The notes: generated by a model from the letters alone, not told the origin. Numbered from the stretch's first letter, positions 30,135 to 39,517 are shown. The stretch is DNA of 64,000 nucleotides from Desulfoluna butyratoxydans (GCF_900699765.1 NZ_CAADHO010000005.1:310001-374000), one strand, 5' to 3'. A program made the numbers and translations.

Positions 30135-31007
30135 CTACCCGAACACTTCCCAGCAGGTCTCCCCCAGGCGGCCCAGGTTTTCGCACACGTGGACACCGCA
30201 TGAGGTCATGGCCTCCAATTTGGCCTGGGCCGTGCCGCTGTTGCCGCTGATAATGGCCCCTGCGTGGCCCATGCGCCTGCCAGGAGGCGCGGTGAGCCCT
30301 GCGATGAACCCCACCACGGGTTTGGTCATGTGGTCCCGGATGAACTCGGCGGCGTCTTCTTCGGCGGTGCCGCCGATTTCGCCCACCATGACCACCCCCT
30401 TTGTCTCGGGGTCGGCCTCAAAGGCTTTAAGGACATCCACAAAGGAGGTGCCGTTCACCGGATCACCGCCGATGCCCACGCAGGTGGTCTGGCCGATGCC
30501 CTGGTTGGAGAGCTGGTGCACCACCTCATAGGTAAGGGTCCCGGAGCGGGACACCACACCCGCCGGGCCGCCGGGCCTGTGCATGGGCCCCGGCATGATG
30601 CCGATCTTGCACTCTCCCGGGGTGATGATACCCGGGCAATTGGGCCCGATGAGGCGCACCCCCGTTCCGTTTATGACCTTTTTCACCCGGGCCATGTCCA
30701 GCACGGGGATGCCTTCGGTGATGCAGACCACCAACTCCAGGCCTGCCTCGGCAGCCTCCACGATGGCATCGGCGGCAAAGGGCGGGGGCACAAAGATCAT
30801 GCCTGCGTTGGCGCCGGTTTCGGCCATGGCATCGGCCACGGTGTTAAAGACCGGGGTTCCCTCATGGGTCTGCCCGCCCTTGCCCGGGGTGACCCCGGCC
30901 ACCACCTGGGTTCCGTAAGCCTTGCACTGACCGGTATGAAAACTGCCCTCACGCCCGGTGATGCCCTGAACCAGCAAACGCGTGGATTTATCGACGAAGA
31001 TGCTCAC
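30135..31007 (-). CDS. sucD: Succinyl-CoA synthetase alpha subunit
   Basis: 290 residues. CoA-binding Rossmann domain ([17 protein letters not shown]), then the ligase domain with the phospho-His segment [13 protein letters not shown]. The start is GTG at 31007, six bases after AAGGAG. It works with SucC on succinate, CoA and ADP/GDP phosphate. 27 bp downstream of sucC in the TetR-sucCD-sdhCAB operon. Confidence 0.95.
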   Translation of the reverse strand: MSIFVDKSTRLLVQGITGREGSFHTGQCKAYGTQVVAGVTPGKGGQTHEGTPVFNTVADAMAETGANAGMIFVPPPFAADAIVEAAEAGLELVVCITEGIPVLDMARVKKVINGTGVRLIGPNCPGIITPGECKIGIMPGPMHRPGGPAGVVSRSGTLTYEVVHQLSNQGIGQTTCVGIGGDPVNGTSFVDVLKAFEADPETKGVVMVGEIGGTAEEDAAEFIRDHMTKPVVGFIAGLTAPPGRRMGHAGAIISGNSGTAQAKLEAMTSCGVHVCENLGRLGETCWEVFG

Positions 31008-31034
31008 AGCTCACTCCTTTCCCGCAGGATCCGA

Positions 31035-32195
31035 TCACGCCACGATGGCGGCGATCTTCTCCGTAGCGTCTTTCAGGTCAACGGCAGTCTGAAGGTCGAG
31101 GCCGGACTCTTTAAGGATCCGTCGGCCCTCCTCCACGTTCGTCCCCTCCATGCGCACCACCACAGGGACGCTGATGCCGGTTTTGGATGCGGCTTCCACC
31201 ACACCCCGGGCAAAAATGTCGCAACGCAGGATGCCTCCGAAGATATTGATGAGGACCCCTTTGACCTTGTCGTCTTTCAACAGGATGCGAAAGGCGTTCT
31301 CCACCATCTCGCTGGTGGCCCCGCCCCCCACGTCGAGAAAGTTGGCGGGCTCGGCCCCGGCCATCTTGATGAGGTCCATGGTGGCCATGGCAAGGCCCGC
31401 TCCGTTGACGATGTTGCCGATGTTGCCGTCCAGGCTGATGTAGTTAAGGCGATGACGGGAGGCCTCCACCTCCAGGGGGGCCTCTTCGGTGACGTCCCTT
31501 AAGGCAGAAATCTCTGCGTGGCGATACAGGGCGTTGTCGTCAAAATCAACCTTGGCGTCCAGGGCCACGGCCTCACCGTCTCCGGTGAGGATCAGGGGAT
31601 TGATCTCCACCAGGGAGCAGTCCTTGGCCACGAAAAAGGCAAAGAGTTTTTGGACAAGGGCGGAAACGGCTTTGGCTTCGCGCCCTTCCAGACCCAGGCC
31701 AAAGGTCACCCGGCGCAGGTGGCCGGGCCACAACCCCGCAAGGGGCCCCACGCGCACCTTGATGATCTTTTCCGGGGTCTTCTCCGCCACCTCCTCAATC
31801 TCCATGCCCCCTTCGGAGCTTGCCATGATGACGATGTCGCCGGTGGCACGATCCGGCACAATACCCAGGTAAAGCTCCCGGGCGATATCCAGCCCCTCTT
31901 CCACCAGGAGGGTGTGCACCTCCTTGCCCTCGGGGCCGGTCTGGTGGGTCACCAGGGTGGAGCCCAGAAGGCTCTTGGCCACCGCTTCCGCCTCGTCGAC
32001 TGAATTTACCAGCTTCACCCCCCCGGCCTTGCCGCGCCCCCCGGCATGGATCTGCGCCTTGACCACCACAGGCCAGTCCCCCATGCTCACCGCCCGAAAG
32101 GCCGCTTCTCCCGGTGTTCGTGCCACCGCCCCATCAGGGACGGCGATGCCATGGGCCCTGAAGAGTTCCTTTGCCTGGTATTCATGGATCTTCAT
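31035..32195 (-). CDS. sucC: Succinyl-CoA synthetase beta subunit
   Basis: 386 residues. ATP-grasp domain beginning MKIHEYQAKELF, nucleotide loop KAQIHAGGRGKAGGVKL, metal ligands in EINPLILTGDG and the C-terminal ligase part GGILRCDIFARGVVEA. The start codon overlaps the stop of the TetR gene (ATGA), so repressor and enzyme are translationally coupled; GGAG is six bases upstream. Confidence 0.95.
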   Translation of the reverse strand: MKIHEYQAKELFRAHGIAVPDGAVARTPGEAAFRAVSMGDWPVVVKAQIHAGGRGKAGGVKLVNSVDEAEAVAKSLLGSTLVTHQTGPEGKEVHTLLVEEGLDIARELYLGIVPDRATGDIVIMASSEGGMEIEEVAEKTPEKIIKVRVGPLAGLWPGHLRRVTFGLGLEGREAKAVSALVQKLFAFFVAKDCSLVEINPLILTGDGEAVALDAKVDFDDNALYRHAEISALRDVTEEAPLEVEASRHRLNYISLDGNIGNIVNGAGLAMATMDLIKMAGAEPANFLDVGGGATSEMVENAFRILLKDDKVKGVLINIFGGILRCDIFARGVVEAASKTGISVPVVVRMEGTNVEEGRRILKESGLDLQTAVDLKDATEKIAAIVA

Positions 32196-32911
32196 GGTTG
32201 TCTCCAATGCATAGAAGATGGGTTACCCGCATGTGGATCAGGCCCTGTGCCACTCCCTGCCGAGGGCGCCCCGCCCTCTCGCGCAGCAGCCAGGATAAAG
32301 CGGGTTTGAAAAGCGATGTACCCTTCAAGGGTGTAGCGCCCCTTTAAAAACCATCGCCTGAAGGCCCACATATGGCCGATGACCATGATGGTGTGGGCCA
32401 GAAGCTCCACGGATGAGGGTTCCATGGGAGCCAGGGTCCCCTCATCCACGGCCTGCTCGATGCGCTCCACAAAAATATTGGTGATGCGCACCTCGCTATC
32501 CAGAACGCGGCGCCGCCATTTCTTGGAAAGGGACGCGGTCTCCTGGTAGATCAGCTGAAGGTGATCGGCCATGGTATCGCACACCCGGATGTAGACCCCG
32601 ATGGCGGCCTCCAGGCCGGCGAGCCCCTGTTTTTCCCGCGCAATGTCGCGATGGATGCCCGTTTCTATTTCGTCGTGGATGGCGTCGCAGACAAGGTAGA
32701 GAACATCGTCCTTGGATGAGACGTATTCGTAGAGGGATCCGATGGAAAAACCAACGGCTTCGGCGATCCGGCGGGTGGGGGTTTTGTGGAACCCCTTTTC
32801 GATGAAAAGATGAACGGAAGCATCCACAATCTGGCGACGACGGGTGTGGACCAGCTCCGGGTTTTTCACCTGGGAGACCACACCGGCTTCATCGGGACGT
32901 TTACGGGCCAT
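32192..32911 (-). CDS. TetR-family repressor, first gene of the sucCD-sdhCAB operon
   Basis: 239 residues, somewhat long for TetR proteins because of extended ends. The HTH is in the first 75 residues (RRQIVDASVHLFIEKGFHKT, then RRIAEAVGFSIGSLYEYVSSK). The helical ligand domain resembles those of acyl-CoA-responsive TetRs, but the ligand is inferred. GGAGGGAGC precedes the ATG. It is the promoter-proximal gene and lies about 140 bp downstream of an 18-bp palindromic operator, so it likely represses itself and the operon. The same operator upstream of the methylmalonyl-CoA genes suggests a small regulon; a succinyl-, propionyl- or other acyl-CoA is a reasonable ligand guess. Confidence 0.88.
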   Translation of the reverse strand: MARKRPDEAGVVSQVKNPELVHTRRRQIVDASVHLFIEKGFHKTPTRRIAEAVGFSIGSLYEYVSSKDDVLYLVCDAIHDEIETGIHRDIAREKQGLAGLEAAIGVYIRVCDTMADHLQLIYQETASLSKKWRRRVLDSEVRITNIFVERIEQAVDEGTLAPMEPSSVELLAHTIMVIGHMWAFRRWFLKGRYTLEGYIAFQTRFILAAAREGGAPSAGSGTGPDPHAGNPSSMHWRQP

Positions 32912-33047
32912 GCTCCCTCCGGGGTCGGAGACGTTGGATATTCACGGGTGATAACGTTCAGGACAGCACGTCGAAGAAAAACCGGGACAAACAGGCAGAG
33001 GGCTCAGGATAAAACAAAGAGGGAATGAGGGCATCAACAACCGGTTT

Positions 33048-33097
33048 CCTGAACGAGCGCTCAGTCATGGATACCATGAGCGTTTTTTCAATGTCAA
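33048..33097 (-). promoter_or_regulatory. Promoter and TetR-type operator of the TetR-sucCD-sdhCAB operon
   Basis: On the minus strand TTGACA (33097-33092), 17-18 bp, a weak -10 (GTATCC or TATCCA), then TGACTGAGCGCTCGTTCA. The plus-strand site TGAACGAGCGCTCAGTCA (33048-33065) has 14 of 18 positions symmetric, the arrangement of FadR/TetR fatty-acyl operators (TGA-N2-GA...TC-N2-TCA). The identical core and -35 spacing recur at 8458-8510. Confidence 0.7.
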
Positions 33098-33202
33098 CCT
33101 TTTTGCAACCAGATATAAACAGCACAATCAAGAACTTAAGTCGCAACAACTCACCGAGAGTTCCCCACAGCTCAACATTCCTGAATTCGTCAATGAAAAA
33201 CC

Positions 33203-34861
33203 CTATGACCTCCAGGTATCGGCCCGGATTTGCAGCTTTACCATCTTGTTTCTCAAGGTGCTGGGGTTGATGCCCAGAACGGCGGCGGCGCCAGCGGGCC
33301 CGTGGACCTTCCCCCTGCAGTGGGAGAGGGCCGCTTCAATGCATTGCCGTGTCGCCTCATCAAGGGTTTGGAGGGGACGCACCGAAGGGATGCTTCTCGC
33401 CTCACGGCTCTGTGTGCCCGGCATCTGTTTTTCAAAGCAGGCGGCGACCTTCTCCTCCACCAGCCGTTCCAGATCCGACAGGTTCTCCCGAGCGTTCTGA
33501 TACAACTCAGGCTCCCGGGGCAACAAGCGATCCAGGAGAAGGGGCCCCCCGGGCCACAGGGTCATGGCCCGCTCCACAAGATTTTCCAACTCCCGCACGT
33601 TGCCCGGCCAGGCGTACTGCATCAGCGCATCCACGGCCCGTGGTGCAAGGGAGGGGCTCTGGGGCAGATTCAGCCTCCGGCGTATCTTTTCGATAAAATG
33701 GTACGCCAGGGCTTCTAAGTCCTGTTTGCGCTCCCGCAGCGGAGGAACCGTAACAGGAAACACAAAGAGGCGGTAGTAGAGGTCCTCACGAAACGCCCCC
33801 TGCTTCATCATCGCCTCAAGATTGCGATGGGTTGCTGCAATGATACGCACATCCACAGAGATGGACTCCTTGCCCCCCAATCGTTCCACCACCCCGTTCT
33901 GCAGGACCCTCAGAAGCCGTACCTGGACCTGGGGAGGCAGCTCGCCCACCTCGTCCAGGAAAAGGGTGCCGCCGTGGGCCTGCTCAAAAAACCCGGGCCG
34001 ACTCCGGGTGGCCCCGGTAAAGGCCCCCTTTTCATACCCGAACAGTTCCCCGTCCATGAGGCCCTCGGGGATGGCGCCACAGTTGACCTTCACAAAGGGC
34101 GCGTCTCGACGCGGTGAAATCCGCTGCACCTCATCGGCGATGAGTTCCTTGCCGGTTCCGGTCTCCCCCAGAATAAGCACCGGAACCTCCCGTCCTTCCA
34201 GGCGGCGCACCTCATCCATGACCCCTCCCAGACCGCCAAGCCCCCCGACGATGCGATTATCCCGAAGCTGCTCCAGGGCCCTTTCCAACCCGCGTTTCTC
34301 TTCGTTAAGCCGCTCCTGAAACGCCAGCACCCTCTGAAACCGAAGCATGTTGGACATGGCCAGGGCAAAGGGGGTGAGAAGCAGGCGGATCTTGCGCTCA
34401 TGCTCCTCGGTAAAGCAGTCTTCCTCCTTACCGATAAAGCAGAGGTGCCCCACGGTTTCGTTGCCGGACGTAAGGATCCCCACAAGGTACGCCCGGGGTT
34501 TGACGGGCAACAGGTGCCCAAGGGCCTGGGCGTGCTTTGCGGCCCCCCCGCCCCGGCTTATTTTCCGTTCCAGGATGACGTCGCCGGCCTGCTCGAAATG
34601 AAGCATGAGCGCCCCTTCGCGGGGGGTGAGGTCCACCAGGCTCTCCACGTAATCGAAGCGGCCCTCGCGCACGAGAAAAAGCAATTTTAAGGCATTGAGC
34701 CCCTGGGAGTACTGGTGCAGGGAGATCCCCTCCAGGGGGAAATGGTCCGCAAGGTGATTGAAGACCGACACCATGGAGTCGGCCAGTTCAAGGCTTCCGG
34801 AAAGATGGGAGACGGTCTCCTGAAAAAAACGCAGATCATCTGTGGGGGAAGGGGCGGGCAT
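33203..34861 (-). CDS. Sigma-54-dependent transcriptional activator, divergent from the dehalogenase operon
   Basis: 552 residues. The N-terminal sensor (about 1-200) looks GAF-like (ILTSGNETVGHLCFIGK). The AAA+ domain has Walker A GETGTGKE (232-239), the sigma-54 contact loop GAFTGA (279-284), Walker B GGTLFLDEVGELP and arginine-finger region. The C-terminal Fis-type HTH is GAAAVLGINPSTLRNKMVKL. It is transcribed away from the operon with a 206-bp shared gap containing an inverted repeat and a consensus sigma-54 promoter. By position it should activate the dehalogenase genes in response to a halogenated compound; that ligand role is inferred. Confidence 0.93.
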   Translation of the reverse strand: MPAPSPTDDLRFFQETVSHLSGSLELADSMVSVFNHLADHFPLEGISLHQYSQGLNALKLLFLVREGRFDYVESLVDLTPREGALMLHFEQAGDVILERKISRGGGAAKHAQALGHLLPVKPRAYLVGILTSGNETVGHLCFIGKEEDCFTEEHERKIRLLLTPFALAMSNMLRFQRVLAFQERLNEEKRGLERALEQLRDNRIVGGLGGLGGVMDEVRRLEGREVPVLILGETGTGKELIADEVQRISPRRDAPFVKVNCGAIPEGLMDGELFGYEKGAFTGATRSRPGFFEQAHGGTLFLDEVGELPPQVQVRLLRVLQNGVVERLGGKESISVDVRIIAATHRNLEAMMKQGAFREDLYYRLFVFPVTVPPLRERKQDLEALAYHFIEKIRRRLNLPQSPSLAPRAVDALMQYAWPGNVRELENLVERAMTLWPGGPLLLDRLLPREPELYQNARENLSDLERLVEEKVAACFEKQMPGTQSREARSIPSVRPLQTLDEATRQCIEAALSHCRGKVHGPAGAAAVLGINPSTLRNKMVKLQIRADTWRS

Positions 34862-34880
34862 GGGTCACCTCATATTGCCG

Positions 34881-34933
34881 AATAAAGTAATTTTTCATCT
34901 TATAAGACAAATATAGACCAAAATTACCTTATT
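34881..34933. promoter_or_regulatory. Inverted-repeat candidate activator site (UAS) upstream of the sigma-54 promoter
   Basis: AATAAAGTAATTTT (34881-34894) and AAAATTACCTTATT (34920-34933) are complementary at 13 of 14 positions, centres 39 bp apart, and lie 60-110 bp upstream of the -24 element, the normal place for an enhancer of a sigma-54 activator. It also overlaps the leader of the activator gene, allowing autoregulation. Confidence 0.6.
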
Positions 34934-34991
34934 TACCAACGCAACATCTCCCTCGAATCCACATTCCCTGTCATTTCAAGCCACTGCCTTT

Positions 34992-35007
34992 TGGCACACC
35001 GCTTGCT
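34992..35007 (+). promoter_or_regulatory. Sigma-54 (-24/-12) promoter of the dehalogenase operon
   Basis: TGGCAC, five bases, TTGCT: full consensus at the -24 GG and -12 GC dinucleotides with exact spacing. It is about 60 bp before the first gene start at 35068 and next to a divergent sigma-54 activator. Confidence 0.9.
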
Positions 35008-35067
35008 ATCCCTAAAAAGCCGTTCGAATTGCCGCATCACACAAACACGCCAGTCAAGGAGACACCC

Positions 35068-36033
35068 ATGTCAACGGCCATGCCATATAACCGCCCTCCC
35101 CTGAAGCCTGCCCTGTGGTCGGAAGAGGACATAGAGGAAGCCATAGGGAAGCTCAAGGGCACAGAGCCCCCTGAATCGCTTCGGTTTTTTCTAGAGAAAC
35201 GGATTGAAGAGATCCCGCAGCCAAAAGACCACACGCGCCTGCTGGCAAGGCTCCACAACGAGATAGGCCTGTTCTGGCTTCAAAAGGAAGAGATGGACAG
35301 AGCCCGCACGCACCTTGACAACGCTGCCTCCCTTGACCCGGAAAACATCAGGGCCGCATACAACCGGGGCAACATATCCCTGTATGAGGAAGATTTTGAG
35401 GATGCCCTGGGAAGATACGAAGCCATCCTTGCAAAAGAGCCCGACCATGGGGGGGCCACCTACAACGCTGCCCTCTGCCATGCATTGACCGGCCGGGTGG
35501 CCGAGGCACTGCCCCTGTTTGAACGGGCCGTGGTGCTGTCCCCCGACTATGCCGGGGCCCATTTCTGGGCCGGGGAGTGCCTTCTCCACCTGGAAAAGCC
35601 CGATGCCGCCCTGCCCTACTTTCACCAGGCCTCGGCCCTGAACCCCGACCACCCGGAGTCCAGCCGGGGACTTGCCATCTGCCTGTTCCACGCAGGCCGG
35701 CACGAAGAGGCCATCTGCCTGTGCGAGCACATGCTCAAAGCCTTCGGGCCGGAGCTCACAGCCCTGCGGGTGAAAGGAGACGCCCTGCTGGCTCTGGGCA
35801 ACCCCGTTGAAGCGGCCCACAGCCATATCGACATGGCCCTCATCGACTTTGACGCACGGGAATTCCTGGTGAACCGCGCCCGGTGCCTCATGGAGACGGA
35901 GCCCGACAAAGCGCCCCCCTATGTCCGATGCGTCCTCGACCATTTTCCCGATTTCCAAAGCGCCCTGGATCCACAGGAGCCTTTCCATAAAGACCGTCCA
36001 CAGGACGGAAGGAGCCAATCCCATGCCCAATGA
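35068..36033 (+). CDS. TPR-repeat protein, first gene of the reductive dehalogenase operon
   Basis: 321 residues, cytoplasmic (no signal peptide or membrane helix). At least six TPR units are readable between residues about 65 and 270, for example NEIGLFWLQKEEMDRARTHL, AYNRGNISLYEEDFEDALGR and AHFWAGECLLHLEKPDAALP. The start at 35068 follows AAGGAG by six bases. Its stop overlaps the rdhA start by 11 bp, indicating coupled translation. TPR proteins scaffold or chaperone partners; a maturation or Tat-targeting role for RdhA, in place of the trigger-factor-like RdhT of other systems, is my inference. Confidence 0.85.
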   Translation: MSTAMPYNRPPLKPALWSEEDIEEAIGKLKGTEPPESLRFFLEKRIEEIPQPKDHTRLLARLHNEIGLFWLQKEEMDRARTHLDNAASLDPENIRAAYNRGNISLYEEDFEDALGRYEAILAKEPDHGGATYNAALCHALTGRVAEALPLFERAVVLSPDYAGAHFWAGECLLHLEKPDAALPYFHQASALNPDHPESSRGLAICLFHAGRHEEAICLCEHMLKAFGPELTALRVKGDALLALGNPVEAAHSHIDMALIDFDAREFLVNRARCLMETEPDKAPPYVRCVLDHFPDFQSALDPQEPFHKDRPQDGRSQSHAQ

Positions 36034-37705
36034 AAAAGATGCCCTTGAAATCATCAACGATCCGGCCAACTTCACCGCCAAACCGGACTACCTGGAGCCG
36101 GAAGAGACCGAGGAAGCTGCCCCGCCCCCAAAAGGCAAGGAGCCGTCCGAAAAAGAGCCGGGCGGTTTTTCACGCCGCGGCTTCCTTAAAATAGGCGGCC
36201 TCACCGCGGCCGTGGCCTCGGTGGGGGGCGCCGGTGCCGCCGGTTTTGCCATCGGCCGCTCCGACGACGCCTACACAGGCTACAACCGCACCTACCAGGG
36301 CGGCGACATGTTCTTCAACCGCGAGCCCTTCAGAACAGACCTGCCCACCTTCTTCAAGCCCGTGGGCAAGGTGGAGCGCCCCGACTGGACAGAGTATCTC
36401 TTTCAGCGCAAGGCCGTCATCATGGGCTACATCAAGGAGGGCACCTGGACGCCCGACAAAGGCCTCAAAGCCCTGCCCGGCCCGGTGGGAGACTACTACC
36501 GCAGCCGGCCCAAAGAAGAGTTCGAGACCATGATGAAGGCCCTTGAAAACAGCGTCATCCGGGCCGAAGCCTGGAAAGCGGGCAAGCACAAACGCTACGC
36601 CATTGCCGACGCCTACAACGCGTCCTTCCGGGACACCGGCATGTACAACCGATACGGCTCCACGGTTCCCGAAGACCCCGCGGAAAAATACGAGCAGACC
36701 GGCGTCCCCGTTCCCCCGGAGGAGTGGGACTACCGCCACATCTGGCGAAAGGAGCCCCTGAAGTTCAAGTCCCCCAAGCATGCCACCAAGCTCATCAAGC
36801 GCATGGCCCACATGTACGGCATGTCCCTGGTGGGGATCACCAGGTTCGACCCCCGCTTCATGTTCAAGGGGCTCATGCGCGGCATGCCCAACCAGGGCCA
36901 CGACAGCTGGGGAGACAAGGTCCCCGGGCACTGGAAGAGCATCATCGTTTTCGGGGTCCCCATGTACTGGGACAGCACCTATTCCGCGGTGGGGTACTCC
37001 ACCTCCTTTGACGCCTATTTTCGATCCCGGTGCGCTTCCGGCCTCCTGGAGCGGTTTATCCAGGAGCTGGGCTACCCCGCCCGTGCCCAGTTCCCCGGCC
37101 ATCACTACGAGGTGATGATGAGTCCGTTTGTCCAGCTCGCGGGCCTGGGAGAGTACAGCCGGGCCGGGGTGGTCATGGTGCCGGAGCTCGGGGCCAACTT
37201 CCGGCCTGCCGCCGTCATCACCGACATCGAGTTTGAATACGACAAGCCCATCAGCGTGCGCATGGCCGACTTCTGCATGAAATGCAAGATCTGCGCGGAT
37301 GCCTGCCCCTCCGGGGCCATCTCCAAGAGCGACAGGCCGGAAACCGTCATACGGGGCTTCAAGCGCTGGCGCCTGGATGAGGAGAAATGCCACCTCCAGT
37401 GGTGCAGCGGCCCCACCAGCGACGGCCTCGGGTGCCGGGTCTGCATCGGGCTCTGTCCTTACTCCCGCAAGAACACCTGGATCCACACCATCTCCAGGGA
37501 GCTGGAACCCCGGGACCCCACCCATCTGGTCTCCAAGGGTCTCCTTGCCATGCAAACCAACTTCTTCAAGTACCCGGAAGCCGAAGAGTTCAAGTCGGAC
37601 TGGGACGGCGGCAAAGAGGCCAACTACCACAAGGCGCCCTGGTGGATGCGAAGCGACGACTTCTTTGAGATCGAACGGACCTGGCAATACCACGGCATGG
37701 AGTAA
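36023..37705 (+). CDS. rdhA: Reductive dehalogenase catalytic subunit
   Basis: Corrinoid, two-[4Fe-4S] terminal reductase of organohalide respiration, 560 residues. An acidic 48-residue leader precedes the twin-arginine motif FSRRGFLKIGG (RR at 51-52) and a hydrophobic stretch; the long leader before the Tat motif is unusual. The cobamide-binding core has no DxHxxG, as normal for this family. The first cluster is C418-x2-C-x2-C-x3-C (CMKCKICADACP); the second is in CSGPTSDGLGCRVCIGLCP. The start at 36023 follows AAGGAG. Exported by Tat and anchored by RdhB. The substrate cannot be read; marine Desulfoluna-type enzymes act on brominated phenols, which is only a suggestion. Confidence 0.94.
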   Translation: MPNEKDALEIINDPANFTAKPDYLEPEETEEAAPPPKGKEPSEKEPGGFSRRGFLKIGGLTAAVASVGGAGAAGFAIGRSDDAYTGYNRTYQGGDMFFNREPFRTDLPTFFKPVGKVERPDWTEYLFQRKAVIMGYIKEGTWTPDKGLKALPGPVGDYYRSRPKEEFETMMKALENSVIRAEAWKAGKHKRYAIADAYNASFRDTGMYNRYGSTVPEDPAEKYEQTGVPVPPEEWDYRHIWRKEPLKFKSPKHATKLIKRMAHMYGMSLVGITRFDPRFMFKGLMRGMPNQGHDSWGDKVPGHWKSIIVFGVPMYWDSTYSAVGYSTSFDAYFRSRCASGLLERFIQELGYPARAQFPGHHYEVMMSPFVQLAGLGEYSRAGVVMVPELGANFRPAAVITDIEFEYDKPISVRMADFCMKCKICADACPSGAISKSDRPETVIRGFKRWRLDEEKCHLQWCSGPTSDGLGCRVCIGLCPYSRKNTWIHTISRELEPRDPTHLVSKGLLAMQTNFFKYPEAEEFKSDWDGGKEANYHKAPWWMRSDDFFEIERTWQYHGME

Positions 37706-37766
37706 AAGGGCCCCGGCCAAAGACACGCAACGAAAAAGACGCACCATATCCTGAAAGGAAAAAACG

Positions 37767-38069
37767 ATGTTTCCCGGATCAACGATACTCAACTACCTGT
37801 TCTGGATGGTCATGGGGGCCATGCAGGTGATCATCATTTTAAGTGCCAACACCTGGCTGAAAGAGAGCGGAAGACAGGTTCCCTGGTGGCAGACCCTGCT
37901 CATGTACGGCTGCTTTCTCTCCTTCTGCGCCGTGGTGGCGGGCGGTTTCACCCTGGCCGGTGAATACGAGAGCCGGGCCGGATTTTATTTCATCGGCTAC
38001 CTGGGGCTTCCCCACATCATCGCAGGCACGGTGATGCTCAAGCTCTTTGTTTTCAAGAAAAAGGCATAA
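37767..38069 (+). CDS. rdhB: Reductive dehalogenase membrane anchor
   Basis: 100 residues, three hydrophobic helices (about 8-28, 42-65, 75-95), ending in basic FKKKA. Size, topology and position directly after rdhA are those of RdhB/PceB anchors. AAAGGAAAAAACG precedes the ATG. Confidence 0.85.
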   Translation: MFPGSTILNYLFWMVMGAMQVIIILSANTWLKESGRQVPWWQTLLMYGCFLSFCAVVAGGFTLAGEYESRAGFYFIGYLGLPHIIAGTVMLKLFVFKKKA

Positions 38070-38082
38070 GGAACACCGGTTG

Positions 38083-39255
38083 ATGCAAAAACAGCACATG
38101 GAACGCGCAGCCGCAATCCTCTCCCTCCTGGTCCTGATCCTCGCCTGGGCCGGAGGGAGGGCCAGGCTTCAGGAGTCTGCCACGGCGCACATCCAGAACA
38201 TCTCAAACTCATTCACAAACATCTCCCAGGTAAGCGATCACCTCTACCGGGCGGACCAGCGCAACGCGCAGAAGGCCCCCTTGCATATCGCCCTTGCAAG
38301 CCGCCCAAGCTACGGCGGCCCCCTGAAGGTTGCCCTGGCAGCCGATGAAGAAGGAACCATTCGGCATGTGGCCATCCTCAGCAGCACCGACACCGCCACC
38401 TACCTGGCCAAGGTAGTGGAAAACGGGCTCCTCGATCCCTTTCCGGGCAACAAGCTGGACAAGCTCCCCGACGTGGACGCTGTCTCCGGGGCCACCATCT
38501 CCTCAACGGCGATCCTGGAAGGGATCAGGAAGGCAGCGGCCCGCATCGCCGCCGCCCGCAAAGGTGAGCCCATGCCCGCACAAGGCGCCCCCGGCCCCGT
38601 GAACCGAAAAGAGATCATGAAAAGCATGGCAATCGTGCTGCTCTTCGGCTGCGCCCTCATTGTGGCCGGGCGCCGTTTCCCCTGGTCCAAAAAAAAGGGC
38701 CGCGCCGCCTTGTTGACGGTCTCGACCCTGCTGCTGGGCGTCCTCTACAGCACCCAGTTTTCCCTTGCCACCGTGCACCTGCTCATCTCCGGCGGCTGGA
38801 CACAGGGCCTTGCCTCCTACGCCGCCCTGGTCTGCCTTATCCTTGCGATTGCGGTCTTTTTCCTCACCCGCAAAAACCTTTACTGCGCCATCCTTTGCCC
38901 CTTCGGCGCGGTTCAGGAAGGGCTGGGGCGCATCACGGGCTGCTCACCGCCCAGGAGGGCCCCATGGATGACCTGGTCGGCGCGGCTTGTAGCCCTTGCA
39001 GCCCTTTGCGCCGCCCTTTTTTTCCGAAACCCTTCCCAGGCGAGCTTCGAGCCTTTTGGCATGGCGTTTAACTTCACCGGCTCCGATGCCCTTTTTGCCA
39101 TGACCCTGGCCGTGGTCATCGGTTCCCTCATGGTCAAACGCCCCTGGTGCCGGCTCTTTTGCCCTGTTACCGCTCTCTTTGACTATGTGGGGTTTGTCCG
39201 CAGCCAATGGCGCCGTCGCGCCGTACAGGATATCCACCCCAAGGAGGCCCCATGA
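38083..39255 (+). CDS. rdhC: NosR/NirI-like FMN-binding membrane protein
   Basis: 390 residues. One N-terminal membrane helix, then a periplasmic FMN-binding domain with the covalent flavin motif DAVSGATISSTAILEGI (about residues 130-147), then several helices. Two Cys pairs follow: CAILCPFGAVQE (C268) and CRLFCPVTALFD (C356), the spacing of NosR/RdhC-type polyferredoxin-like loops. It may deliver electrons from the quinone pool to RdhA across the membrane, or help maturation. The ATG at 38083 follows AAGGAA. Its stop overlaps the next gene (ATGA). Confidence 0.88.
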   Translation: MQKQHMERAAAILSLLVLILAWAGGRARLQESATAHIQNISNSFTNISQVSDHLYRADQRNAQKAPLHIALASRPSYGGPLKVALAADEEGTIRHVAILSSTDTATYLAKVVENGLLDPFPGNKLDKLPDVDAVSGATISSTAILEGIRKAAARIAAARKGEPMPAQGAPGPVNRKEIMKSMAIVLLFGCALIVAGRRFPWSKKKGRAALLTVSTLLLGVLYSTQFSLATVHLLISGGWTQGLASYAALVCLILAIAVFFLTRKNLYCAILCPFGAVQEGLGRITGCSPPRRAPWMTWSARLVALAALCAALFFRNPSQASFEPFGMAFNFTGSDALFAMTLAVVIGSLMVKRPWCRLFCPVTALFDYVGFVRSQWRRRAVQDIHPKEAP

Positions 39256-39470
39256 CCTTTCGACGCATTGCAACCACAATCCTCTTCCTGGGCTTTCTGG
39301 CCGCAAGCCTCCTGGAACTGGTTCCCAAGTGGCAGAAGGCCGCCGGAAAAGAGACAGGAGCCGTGCTCTATGTCCGAAGCACCGAACCACAGGCCAAACC
39401 GTCCCACAACACAAAACACATCAGCCTTGAGAGCATCCTCAAGGCCAATGAAGGAAACAAGGACGGGTAA
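39252..39470 (+). CDS. 72-residue single-pass membrane protein in the dehalogenase operon
   Basis: Starts with a 4-bp overlap with rdhC (ATGA). N-terminal helix (IATTILFLGFLAASLLELV), then a short basic extracytoplasmic tail with GAVLYVRSTEPQA. No family recognised. The tight coupling to rdhC argues that it is a real gene acting in the same membrane complex. Confidence 0.7.
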   Translation: MTFRRIATTILFLGFLAASLLELVPKWQKAAGKETGAVLYVRSTEPQAKPSHNTKHISLESILKANEGNKDG

Positions 39471-39517
39471 CCGGGTCCACCGGCCTCGTCCCACGACACA
39501 GTGTAAGGAGACCAACC

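Noticed and set aside
36170..37792. 540-codon open frame on the minus strand
   Set aside because: Antisense of rdhA in GC-rich codons; no recognisable domain, and it would conflict with the operon.
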